Positions 1-6,206 of a DNA stretch of 6,206 bases are shown piece after piece. The notes beneath the pieces are model-generated. The model made no database searches. It was not told the origin of the DNA and was given only the letters and a program-made list of their open reading frames with translations. The position numbers were made by a program, and so were the translations under genes. Positions within the stretch are counted from its first letter, which is position 1. Every line of letters starts with the position of its first letter. Source of the DNA: Bacteroidales bacterium (lineage in GTDB: Bacteria; Bacteroidota; Bacteroidia; Bacteroidales; UBA932); assembly GCA_021443605.1 (NCBI GenBank), contig JABUTQ010000139.1:1-6206 (forward strand). The letters run 5' to 3'.

Positions 1-3000
1 GTTGACGGTTATATCGCATTCCAGGTTGAACAGCCGGGTTCAGTTGTCCTCAAAGCGGTGGATCCGAACGGCAAGGGCGGCCACTTCGTTGTGGGCGTTG
101 GTCCGTTGAACGGCAGCAGCATCGCAGTGAAAGGTGGTGCAGCAGCAATGACCGACAGCGACGCTCCCGTGAAGATTCTCATCAGGGACATCACCGAACC
201 TTCATTGGTATATATCTATCCTTCAGGCGAAATAAGCCTCGAGAAACTTTCTTGGTCTGCAGACCTCACCCCTATCAATACGGCACTCCACTCTCCTTCT
301 GCAAAGGCAGATCCCGCAACAATCACCGCAGGTGAAGGCGAAGATGTCGTAATCAGCTGGGAACCTGTAGAGAATGCTTACAGCTACTCTGTAGTATTCA
401 GTGGCAAGACCTACATTGTGGAAGAAGGGACAAGCTACACCATCGGTTCAAACGTGACCAGTATGCTCGATGCCGGAAGCTACAAGGCTGAAGTTTATGC
501 AAACCCCGGAAAGGAAGATATCTATAACACTGTATCTGAGGCAGGTATAGCAGCATTTGCCGTACAGCCGAAGGGCGGAGAAGCTCCTCCTTCTTCTCTC
601 GTTGTTTCTTCAGTTGAAGAACTTGTCAACGCCATCGAGGCCGGCAAGAACGAGATTACCCTCAAGTATAGCGACAAGCCATACGAAATCGGAGCAATGG
701 CAATTACCACACCTATCCACCTCTATGGACAGACTGTAGGAAACAAGAAGACTCCTATCGTAGCCGGATTCACCCTCAGCGGCAATATCATCGGTGAAGG
801 ACACGGCTCAGTAGTATTCAGCAACCTCGACATCACAAACGACGGCACCCTTTCTGTCATCGTGGAAGACAAGAATGCCGATATGGCTCCTTTCGTCGAT
901 ACCGTTGCCCTCATCGGTTGCGACATCCACGGAACAAAGGCCCTCTACGACAATTCGGGCAAGGCAGCTTCTTGCGTCCAAACCCTTATCATCAAGGACA
1001 ACTACGTTGACAACTGCTCAAACGGCGCTGACTTCATCGACCTCCGATCAGGTGCTCACCACACGGTGAAGATTCTCAACAACACCTTTGCAAACAGCTG
1101 CCGTACCTTCATCCGCACGGATGCCGGTCACGAGCTCAACTATCTCACAGTCCGCAACAATACCTTCTATAAGGTAGCCACCAACTCAAGCAGCAAGGAC
1201 AACAACGGTATCTTCCACGTAAGAAGTGCCGCCGGCGCAGGTCTGTCTGAGTATAAGGTTGCAAACAACATCTTCTACTCTATTCCTATTGACGTAGATC
1301 CTGAAAATGCTGCCGGATTCCCTAAATTCAAGAGCAAGAGCGGTATCGACCCGATTACCATAACCAACAACTGGTTCTACAACTGCGAAGACCGTGAGGA
1401 GAGAGCCGCATATTCATTCTGGGCTTACTTCTCTAAGGAAGCTGCTACGGCAGGCGGTGGAGCAATCCTCCCCGCAGATCCTTGCAAGGATGCTGAGAAT
1501 GGCGACTTCACCCTTGTAAACGGTGTCGTGATGAATGCAAATGCCGGAGATCCCCGTTGGAATCCTATGAGTGGTGGAACACCTACTTCGGAGATTACCG
1601 TAAAGAATACTGACGAATTCCTTACAGCCATTGCCGCAGGCAAGAGCACAATCACCCTCGCTGCCGGACAATACGACCTTACGACTGTGGATCCCGCTGT
1701 CACAGAGGTAGTAAACGGCAAAATCACCCTTGTATCTTCTCTCAATCTCATTGGTGAGACAGGAGCAGAGTTCATCGGTGGATTCATCTTCAAGATTGGT
1801 GCGGAACAGTTCACTGCAAACAACGTTTTCTTCAACGGAAATGGCGCAGTGGATAATGTATTTGAAGTTGCAGAGGCCGGAGCAGAGCTCAGAAGTTTCA
1901 TTGTAAAGAACTCTGTGATAAAGGATTACAAGAATCGCCTCTTCTATATGGGAGTTGAAGCCAAGGTTGCTTCCGTAGAATTCCTTAACATTCAGGTTTC
2001 AGGAAAGGAAGGTGCAGATTTCACAAGCGGTGACTTCATCGACATCCGCAAGGGTACTGCAAACGCAGTTAAGTTCCAGAACAGCACCGTAAGCAATGCA
2101 GTGCGCACTTTCGCCCGCATCGATGCAGCCGTTGTACTCAACTCATTCCTGGTTGCCAACAACACGTTCTACAATCTCTGCTATGTTGACAGCAAGGACA
2201 ACAACGGTATCTTCCATGTTAGATCATCTTCTATCGACGAATCTGCTTACATCGTGAAGAACAATATCTTCGCAGGAATGCACCGTGCAGCAGCAGAGCC
2301 TTCACAGGCAAACGGATATCCGAAGCTCGTGTCAACCAACACCGCCAGCAAGATTCCGACTTTCACCCACAACTACTTCAACGACCTCGACACCCTTTCA
2401 GAAGGATTCAACTTCTGGACTAAGGATCGCGTGACTGAAGAAGTTGCAACTGCAGGGTTCGGAATCGTCCTCGCTGAGACTCCTTTCAAGGATGCGGCAA
2501 ATGGGGACTTCACCCTCGAAAACGCCCTTGCAGCCTCTGAAAAGGTAGGAGATCCTCGCTGGAACGTCAACTCAGGCAAATATGTCGGCCCTACTTTCAA
2601 TGTGTCAAGCACTTCTGAACTGCTTATGGCAATCGCTGCCGGCAAGACCAACATCACCCTTGAGGGCGGTGTGACTTACGACCTGTTCGATGCTGAAAAT
2701 GAGTCGGTTGCAAGTGGTGTTCTCTCTGTAAACGGAGACCTTGCCCTCAACGGCAAGCTCAGCCACGGCATGAAGCCTATCTTCATCGGTGGTTTCAAAC
2801 TCTTCGCAACAGAGGGCTCGTTCACACTCAACAACCTCCACCTGATTGGTACAAAGGTCAATGAAGATGAGACAAAGAGCACAATCGGCAATCTGATTGA
2901 CATTGACGCCATAGCAGTTCTTGGCAAGATTACCCTTACCGACAACGACATCGAAGCATACGGAAACCGTCTCATCAGCGGTTCGGGTGAATCGACCTGC

Positions 3001-3576
3001 GGCCCCGTGACAATCAAGGGCAACCGTGCTTCAGACTTTGGCACAGGCGGTGACTTCATCGACTTCAGAAAAGGCAAGGTAAGCAGTATCAAGGTGGTTT
3101 CCAACACATTTGAAAATGGTATCCGTACATTCCTCCGCGTTGACGCGGCTGTAGTATGCGGTGCAATCAATGTTGAGAACAACACCTTCTACAACCTCGG
3201 CTTCGTTGACAGCAAGGACAACAATGGTATCCTTCACGTTAGGAGCTCATCTGCAACTTCCAACCCTCGTCAGGTTGTATTGAAGAAGAACATCTTCGCT
3301 TCAATGCACCGTGCAGTGGAAGTTCCCACCCAGACAGCTGCCGGATTCCCTCACCTTATCAGCAAGACATCTGCAGCGATTCTCGTTCCGACAATCGTTG
3401 ACAATATCTTCTTTGATATCGATGACGATCCCGCATACGGCTGGTGGATGTATCTCCCCGAAGAGTGCCAGGATGCCCGCAAGACTGTCGTAGAGGAATC
3501 ACCTTTCGTTGATGCGACCACCGGCAAATACACCGTGAAGGCTGCATTCAAGGGATACGGAGACCTCCGCTGGTAA
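1..3576 (+). CDS. Large extracellular repeat protein, Fn3-like domain plus three DUF4957/DUF5123-type beta-helix units (5' partial)
   Basis: The frame is open from base 1, so the start lies upstream; the GTG at 58 is an internal valine codon. The visible 1191 residues run as follows. Residues 1-92 look like the end of a beta-sandwich module (YIAFQVEQPGSVVL, then VYIYPSGEISL). Residues 99-188 are fibronectin-III-like (VVISWEPVENAYSYSV). Three tandem units follow at about 201-521, 532-855 and 866-1191. Each unit opens with an (S/T)x(D/E)(E/L)(L/F)xxAIxAGKxxITL segment, carries parallel beta-helix-like text rich in NNTF/NNIF turns, and closes with GD(P/L)RW. This matches my knowledge of the DUF4957 and DUF5123 families of Bacteroidota, which have a pectate-lyase-like fold and occur in pectin-type loci. 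Binding or lyase activity is inference. The C-terminus stops exactly at a unit boundary, with no T9SS-type sorting domain, so any membrane anchor would be at the missing N-terminus. A double stop (TAATAA) ends the gene. Confidence 0.88.
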   Translation, partial: VDGYIAFQVEQPGSVVLKAVDPNGKGGHFVVGVGPLNGSSIAVKGGAAAMTDSDAPVKILIRDITEPSLVYIYPSGEISLEKLSWSADLTPINTALHSPSAKADPATITAGEGEDVVISWEPVENAYSYSVVFSGKTYIVEEGTSYTIGSNVTSMLDAGSYKAEVYANPGKEDIYNTVSEAGIAAFAVQPKGGEAPPSSLVVSSVEELVNAIEAGKNEITLKYSDKPYEIGAMAITTPIHLYGQTVGNKKTPIVAGFTLSGNIIGEGHGSVVFSNLDITNDGTLSVIVEDKNADMAPFVDTVALIGCDIHGTKALYDNSGKAASCVQTLIIKDNYVDNCSNGADFIDLRSGAHHTVKILNNTFANSCRTFIRTDAGHELNYLTVRNNTFYKVATNSSSKDNNGIFHVRSAAGAGLSEYKVANNIFYSIPIDVDPENAAGFPKFKSKSGIDPITITNNWFYNCEDREERAAYSFWAYFSKEAATAGGGAILPADPCKDAENGDFTLVNGVVMNANAGDPRWNPMSGGTPTSEITVKNTDEFLTAIAAGKSTITLAAGQYDLTTVDPAVTEVVNGKITLVSSLNLIGETGAEFIGGFIFKIGAEQFTANNVFFNGNGAVDNVFEVAEAGAELRSFIVKNSVIKDYKNRLFYMGVEAKVASVEFLNIQVSGKEGADFTSGDFIDIRKGTANAVKFQNSTVSNAVRTFARIDAAVVLNSFLVANNTFYNLCYVDSKDNNGIFHVRSSSIDESAYIVKNNIFAGMHRAAAEPSQANGYPKLVSTNTASKIPTFTHNYFNDLDTLSEGFNFWTKDRVTEEVATAGFGIVLAETPFKDAANGDFTLENALAASEKVGDPRWNVNSGKYVGPTFNVSSTSELLMAIAAGKTNITLEGGVTYDLFDAENESVASGVLSVNGDLALNGKLSHGMKPIFIGGFKLFATEGSFTLNNLHLIGTKVNEDETKSTIGNLIDIDAIAVLGKITLTDNDIEAYGNRLISGSGESTCGPVTIKGNRASDFGTGGDFIDFRKGKVSSIKVVSNTFENGIRTFLRVDAAVVCGAINVENNTFYNLGFVDSKDNNGILHVRSSSATSNPRQVVLKKNIFASMHRAVEVPTQTAAGFPHLISKTSAAILVPTIVDNIFFDIDDDPAYGWWMYLPEECQDARKTVVEESPFVDATTGKYTVKAAFKGYGDLRW
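601..1563 (+). repeat. Coding repeat unit 1 of the beta-helix array
   Basis: This unit is about 321 residues (201-521), from VVSSVEELVNAIEAGK to GDPRWN. The three most conserved stretches are ADFIDLRSG (D344), RTFIRTDAG (R368) and DNNGIFHVRS (D400). It is the most divergent of the three units: it has HELNYLTVRNN where units 2 and 3 have an AAVV segment, and YKVATNSSSKD in place of YNLxxVDSKD. It still shares a 26-base identical run with unit 2 (1192-1217 against 2191-2216). Confidence 0.85.
1594..2565 (+). repeat. Coding repeat unit 2 of the beta-helix array
   Basis: This unit is about 324 residues (532-855), from ITVKNTDEFLTAIAAGK to GDPRWN. It carries GDFIDIRKG (D678), RTFARIDAA (R702) and DNNGIFHVRSSS (D733). 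A short linker (PMSGGTPTSE) joins it to unit 1. The stretch 2161-2220 matches unit 3 at 3181-3240 in 51 of 60 bases, counted by eye, with a constant 1020-base spacing. Units 2 and 3 are therefore the closer pair. Confidence 0.87.
2596..3576 (+). repeat. Coding repeat unit 3 of the beta-helix array
   Basis: This unit is about 326 residues (866-1191), from FNVSSTSELLMAIAAGK to the terminal YGDLRW. It carries GDFIDFRKG (D1018), RTFLRVDAA (R1042) and DNNGILHVRSSS (D1073). It shares the NIFA(G/S)MHRA motif with unit 2; unit 1 has NNIFYSIPID at that place. The unit ends the protein with nothing after the closing GD-RW motif. Confidence 0.87.
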
Positions 3577-3589
3577 TAAATAATGATTC

Positions 3590-3622
3590 GGGAGGGTGAC
3601 ACACCACCCTCCCTTAATTTTT
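3590..3622 (+). terminator. Intrinsic terminator / attenuator hairpin between the surface gene and kduD
   Basis: There is a perfect 9-bp GC-rich stem, GGGAGGGTG (3590-3598) pairing with CACCCTCCC (3605-3613), around a 6-base loop, ACACAC. It is followed by TTAATTTTT. It lies 13 bases after the stop of the repeat protein. Only 15 bases separate the end of the T-run from the kduD start, and I see no TTTG / TAnnTTTG-type Bacteroidota promoter there. It may therefore act as a partial terminator or 3'-end stabiliser inside a longer operon rather than as a clean boundary. Confidence 0.85.
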
Positions 3623-3637
3623 ATCATTACATAAACA

Positions 3638-4441
3638 ATGAACAATATATTTTCACTTGAAGGTAAAAACGCCTGGATTACAGGAGCTTCCTATGGAATA
3701 GGATTCAATATTGCAAAGGCATTCGTTGCCGCAGGCGTAAAGAACATAATTTTCAACGATATCAACGAGGCAGCTCTCGAAAGAGGTCTCAACAACTATC
3801 GCGAAGCCGGAATTACAAACGTGCACGGCTATGTTTGTGACGTCACTGACGAAAAAGGAGTAAAGGCACTCGTAGAGAAAATCCACGAAGAGGTTGGGCA
3901 GATTGATATTCTGGTAAATAATGCCGGAATCATCAAACGAATCCCTATGCACGAGATGGAACGCAAGGAATTCCAGCAGGTTATCGACATCGACCTGGTG
4001 GCTCCGTTTATAGTTTCATCTGCCGTTCTGCCTGAGATGATGGCACGCCGCGAAGGTAAAATCATCAACATCTGCTCAATGATGAGCGAGCTTGGACGCG
4101 AAACCGTTTCGGCATACGCTGCAGCCAAGGGCGGTCTGAAGATGCTCACACGCAACATCTGCTCTGAATACGGAGAGTACAACATCCAGTGCAACGGCAT
4201 CGGCCCGGGCTACATCGCTACTCCCCAAACTGCACCGCTGCGCGAAACTCAGCCGGATGGAAGCCGTCACCCGTTTGACAGTTTCATCTGCGCAAAAACA
4301 CCCGCCGGACGCTGGCTCGACCCGAGCGAACTCGGAGGTCCCGCAGTATTCTTGGCATCTCACGCGTCTGATGCAGTAAACGGACATATCCTCTATGTGG
4401 ACGGCGGTATCCTCGCCTATATCGGAAAACAACCCCAATAA
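3638..4441 (+). CDS. kduD: 2-dehydro-3-deoxy-D-gluconate 5-dehydrogenase (classical SDR)
   Basis: This is a 267-residue cytoplasmic NAD(P)-dependent short-chain dehydrogenase. It shows the cofactor motif TGASYGIG (15-22), an acidic D41 at the end of the second strand (suggesting NAD preference), D68 in CDVTD, NNAG (94-97), and a catalytic set S147, Y160, K164 in which Ser precedes Tyr by the usual 13 residues. The PGYIATPQTAPLR segment is the usual substrate-loop region. Members of this subfamily reduce 2,5-diketo-3-deoxygluconate to 2-keto-3-deoxygluconate; many database entries call them gluconate 5-dehydrogenase. The assignment rests on the SDR motifs plus the kduI gene starting 3 bases downstream. 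At 267 residues it is somewhat longer than the ~253 of E. coli KduD, with the extra length probably in the ETQPDGSRHPFDS loop. The ATG follows the terminator by 15 bases and has no evident Shine-Dalgarno site. Confidence 0.9.
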   Translation: MNNIFSLEGKNAWITGASYGIGFNIAKAFVAAGVKNIIFNDINEAALERGLNNYREAGITNVHGYVCDVTDEKGVKALVEKIHEEVGQIDILVNNAGIIKRIPMHEMERKEFQQVIDIDLVAPFIVSSAVLPEMMARREGKIINICSMMSELGRETVSAYAAAKGGLKMLTRNICSEYGEYNIQCNGIGPGYIATPQTAPLRETQPDGSRHPFDSFICAKTPAGRWLDPSELGGPAVFLASHASDAVNGHILYVDGGILAYIGKQPQ

Positions 4442-4444
4442 GCG

Positions 4445-5287
4445 ATGAAATTAAATTGCACAGTGCGTCAGGCTTCAAGCAACATTGACGCGAAACATTA
4501 CGACACAGAGCGTCTTCGCAAAGAATATCTCGTTGAAAATCTTATGGTTGCAGACGAGATAAATATGGTGTATTCGATGTTCGACCGCATCATCGCCGGA
4601 GGTGCCGTGCCTGTAAAGGAGGAACTGCTTCTGAGCGCGCCTGAAATTCTCCGTGCCGATTTCTTTACCCAAAGAAGGGAACTCGGAGTGATAAACGTAG
4701 GGGGCACCGGTATCGTGAAGGTTGGGGATGAGGAATTTACTATTCCCAACAAAGAGGCCATCTATATCGGTCGCGGCAACCGTCACGTCACTTTCAAAAG
4801 TGTTGATTCTTCGAATCCGGCACATTTCTATTTCTGCTCTGCTACCGCCCATCGTGATACAGGTGTCAAGCAGGTGAGCAAGAAAGATGCTGTGGTGATG
4901 CATTGCGGCTCGCTCGAAGAGAGCAATGAAAGGACCATCAACCGTCTCCTTGTCAAGGAGGTGGTTCCCTGCTGCCAGCTTCAGATGGGTATGACGGAAC
5001 TTGCTCCGGGGAGCACCTGGAACACTATGCCGGCACACACTCACGACCGCCGTATGGAAGTTTATTTCTATTTCGATTTGCCCAAAGATGCGGCAGTATG
5101 CCACTTTATGGGAGAGCCTCAGGAGACTCGCCATATCTGGATGCACAACGAACAGGCTGTAATCTCTCCCCAGTGGAGCATACACAGTGCCTGCGCCACC
5201 CGCAACTATACTTTCATTTGGGGGATGTGCGGCGAGAACGACGACTACAACGATATGGACTGGTGTGCAACCACAGATCTTAAATAA
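4445..5287 (+). CDS. kduI: 5-dehydro-4-deoxy-D-glucuronate isomerase
   Basis: This is a 280-residue cupin-type zinc isomerase that converts 5-keto-4-deoxyuronate to 2,5-diketo-3-deoxygluconate, the step before KduD. The metal ligands known from E. coli KduI (H196, H198, E203, H245) are present here as H198 and H200 in AHTHDRRME, E205, and H247 in WSIHSACA. The offset is +2 throughout, and the length is also +2 relative to the 278-residue E. coli enzyme. Other typical stretches are VGGTGIVKVGDEEF and IYIGRGNRHVTF in the N-terminal barrel and YTFIWGMCGEN near the end. The start is 3 bases after the kduD stop, so the two genes are presumably cotranscribed and coupled. The protein is full length, with nothing missing. 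Confidence 0.97.
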   Translation: MKLNCTVRQASSNIDAKHYDTERLRKEYLVENLMVADEINMVYSMFDRIIAGGAVPVKEELLLSAPEILRADFFTQRRELGVINVGGTGIVKVGDEEFTIPNKEAIYIGRGNRHVTFKSVDSSNPAHFYFCSATAHRDTGVKQVSKKDAVVMHCGSLEESNERTINRLLVKEVVPCCQLQMGMTELAPGSTWNTMPAHTHDRRMEVYFYFDLPKDAAVCHFMGEPQETRHIWMHNEQAVISPQWSIHSACATRNYTFIWGMCGENDDYNDMDWCATTDLK

Positions 5288-5293
5288 TTGATT

Positions 5294-6145
5294 ATGAAGC
5301 AGATTATTATAGCTTTTGCATTTGTTTCCCTCCTTGTCTGCTCTTGCGGGAGCGGCAATTCGGAAAAGAAGGTGATGGCAAGATACGTCCCCGAAAGGAT
5401 GGACGATTTCGTATGGGAGAACAATCTCGTATGTTATCGTGCATACGGAGAGGCACTTGAAGGCAACCCCACTTCACCCGGTTTTGACATTTGGGTAAAG
5501 CTTCCGGGCAAACTCGTAGCCGACGAGTGGTATCTGGGAGCGATGGAAGACGAGAATTACTACCACCACAACCACGGCGGAAAGGATTGCTATAAAGTGT
5601 CCGTGAGCCTCGGCGGCGGAGCCTCCGCCCCGCTTGTAGATGGAGAACTCATCTACCCTGCAACAAATTACCGTTCTTGGGAGATGGTTTCACAAAGCAA
5701 TGACGAGGTGAGTTTCATCCTCAACTATCCCGCTTGGGAAGTGGCCGGGAAGCAAGTCTCTCTCTCGAAGAAGATTATGGTCTATGCCGATAAATATTTC
5801 TGCAAGGTTGAAGATACTTACAGCGGTGATTTTGAAGAACTTGTGATTGCAGCCGGAATTTTCACCCACGAGGTTGAGCAGGAGAGCGTTGGGAGTGACA
5901 GATTCGCCATCTGGGAGCACGCATCAGACCAGAGCATCGAGCCCGAAGACGGAATGCTCGGTGTGGGAATAGTATGCCCGGGGGCAGAGTCGGTAATGAA
6001 AATCGAATCGGGCAAGCCCCATCTGGTTGCCACCAAGACAATCAAATCTGGAGAGGCCCTCACATATTGGTTCGGCAGTTGCTGGAGCAAGGGGGATATC
6101 AAGAATGCGGCGAGCTGGTTCAAACTCGTGAACGAGTTCAAGTAG
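5294..6145 (+). CDS. DUF4861-type lipoprotein of unknown function
   Basis: This is a 283-residue protein. I chose the ATG at 5294: it gives a compact signal peptide (MKQIIIAFAFVSLLVCSC) with lysine at position 2, a hydrophobic core and a lipobox VCSC placing the lipidated cysteine at residue 18. A TTG at 5288 would add only two residues. The mature part has features I associate with DUF4861: ARYVPERMDDFVWENN, GFDIWVKLPG, YYHHNHGGKDCYKV, SLGGGASAP, and a C-terminal YWFGSCWSKGD. The family is uncharacterised to my knowledge and occurs in Bacteroidota polysaccharide loci. The aromatic- and charge-rich conserved patches suggest a carbohydrate-active or carbohydrate-binding beta-sandwich, but this is inference. 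It begins 6 bases after kduI and so belongs to the same transcript. It would be envelope-located, unlike its two cytoplasmic neighbours. Confidence 0.85.
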   Translation: MKQIIIAFAFVSLLVCSCGSGNSEKKVMARYVPERMDDFVWENNLVCYRAYGEALEGNPTSPGFDIWVKLPGKLVADEWYLGAMEDENYYHHNHGGKDCYKVSVSLGGGASAPLVDGELIYPATNYRSWEMVSQSNDEVSFILNYPAWEVAGKQVSLSKKIMVYADKYFCKVEDTYSGDFEELVIAAGIFTHEVEQESVGSDRFAIWEHASDQSIEPEDGMLGVGIVCPGAESVMKIESGKPHLVATKTIKSGEALTYWFGSCWSKGDIKNAASWFKLVNEFK

Positions 6146-6153
6146 AATTCGGT

Positions 6154-6206
6154 GAGATCCTTCGCTAACGCTCAGGATGACAGACGAATTCGTCATTCTG
6201 AGGCGT
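6154..6206. repeat. Interspersed palindromic (REP-like) element, cut by the window end
   Basis: CTCAGGATGAC (6171-6181) pairs with GTCATTCTGAG (6192-6202) over 11 bp with one G-T wobble around a 10-base loop. A second, perfect palindrome, GACGAATTCGTC (6183-6194), sits across the loop. The left arm begins further out with GAGATCCTTCGCT at 6154. The right arm continues as GCGT at the window edge, as expected if it goes on to mirror that outer arm. The GATCCTTCGCT / CTCAGGATGACA / GTCATTCTGAG text resembles short palindromic repeats dispersed between genes in many bacterial genomes. There is no T-run, so I do not call it a terminator. The whole stretch 6146-6206 holds no gene. Confidence 0.6.

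Noticed and set aside
58..60. GTG as the start of the large repeat protein
   Set aside because: The frame is open back to base 1 with sensible beta-strand text (YIAFQVEQPGSVVL), and the protein shows no signal peptide at this GTG. The gene is simply cut by the window edge.
1192..2216. 26-base identical direct repeat (1192-1217 and 2191-2216) as an attachment site or recombination site
   Set aside because: It codes for the conserved SKDNNGIF motif in two protein repeat units, so it is explained by domain duplication. No integrase or mobile gene is present.
1..3576. Calling the large protein a pectate lyase outright
   Set aside because: The fold type and locus suggest polyuronide contact, but I cannot recognise a catalytic signature of a named lyase family in the sequence.
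4475..5185. A 236-codon open frame on the minus strand inside kduI, and others such as 2676-3185 (169 codons) and 1425-1901 (158 codons)
   Set aside because: They lie wholly inside well-supported plus-strand genes, have no recognisable domains, and read as antisense shadows of the coding strand's codon use.
5288..5290. TTG as the start of the DUF4861 lipoprotein
   Set aside because: It abuts the kduI stop and would add only two residues before the methionine at 5294, which begins a clean lipoprotein signal peptide.
1..6206. CRISPR array, tRNA or rRNA genes, insertion sequence, or a defence or other novel system
   Set aside because: Nearly all bases belong to four co-oriented metabolic or surface genes. 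I saw no spaced short repeats, cloverleaf pattern, transposase motifs or nuclease/toxin domains.

Overview
The window looks like part of a carbohydrate-utilisation locus from a Bacteroidales (Bacteroidota) bacterium, probably a gut or rumen commensal. The reasons are the DUF4957/DUF5123-type surface protein, a lipoprotein of the DUF4861 type, closely packed genes without clear Shine-Dalgarno sites, and the pairing of these families with kduD and kduI. I cannot place the genus. All four genes are on the + strand and almost no DNA is left non-coding.

Layout: (1) 1-3576 is the 3' part of a very large gene whose start lies before the window. It encodes the end of an N-terminal beta-sandwich-like module, one fibronectin-III-like domain, and three tandem copies of a ~325-residue beta-helix-like unit (DUF4957 + DUF5123 type). 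(2) 3577-3637 is a short spacer holding a strong intrinsic-terminator hairpin. (3) 3638-4441 is kduD, 4445-5287 is kduI and 5294-6145 is a DUF4861 lipoprotein, with only 3 and 6 bases between genes, so these three are almost certainly one transcript. (4) 6146-6206 is a non-coding tail with an inverted repeat that resembles an interspersed palindromic element and runs off the end of the window.

How they fit together: KduI and KduD are the two cytoplasmic steps that turn the unsaturated uronate monomer released by polysaccharide lyases (5-keto-4-deoxyuronate) into 2-keto-3-deoxygluconate. This implies that the locus handles a lyase-cleaved uronic-acid polysaccharide. Pectin (homogalacturonan or rhamnogalacturonan) is the most likely substrate, with glycosaminoglycan or another polyuronide as alternatives. 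The large repeat protein is presumably exported and binds or processes the polymer. The DUF4861 lipoprotein acts on the envelope side by an unknown activity. No SusC/SusD pair, recognisable lyase, transporter or regulator lies inside the window. The most interesting points are the triplicated beta-helix array with polar motifs kept in every copy, the terminator standing between the surface gene and the catabolic genes with no visible promoter after it, and the tight linkage of an uncharacterised DUF4861 lipoprotein to kduDI.
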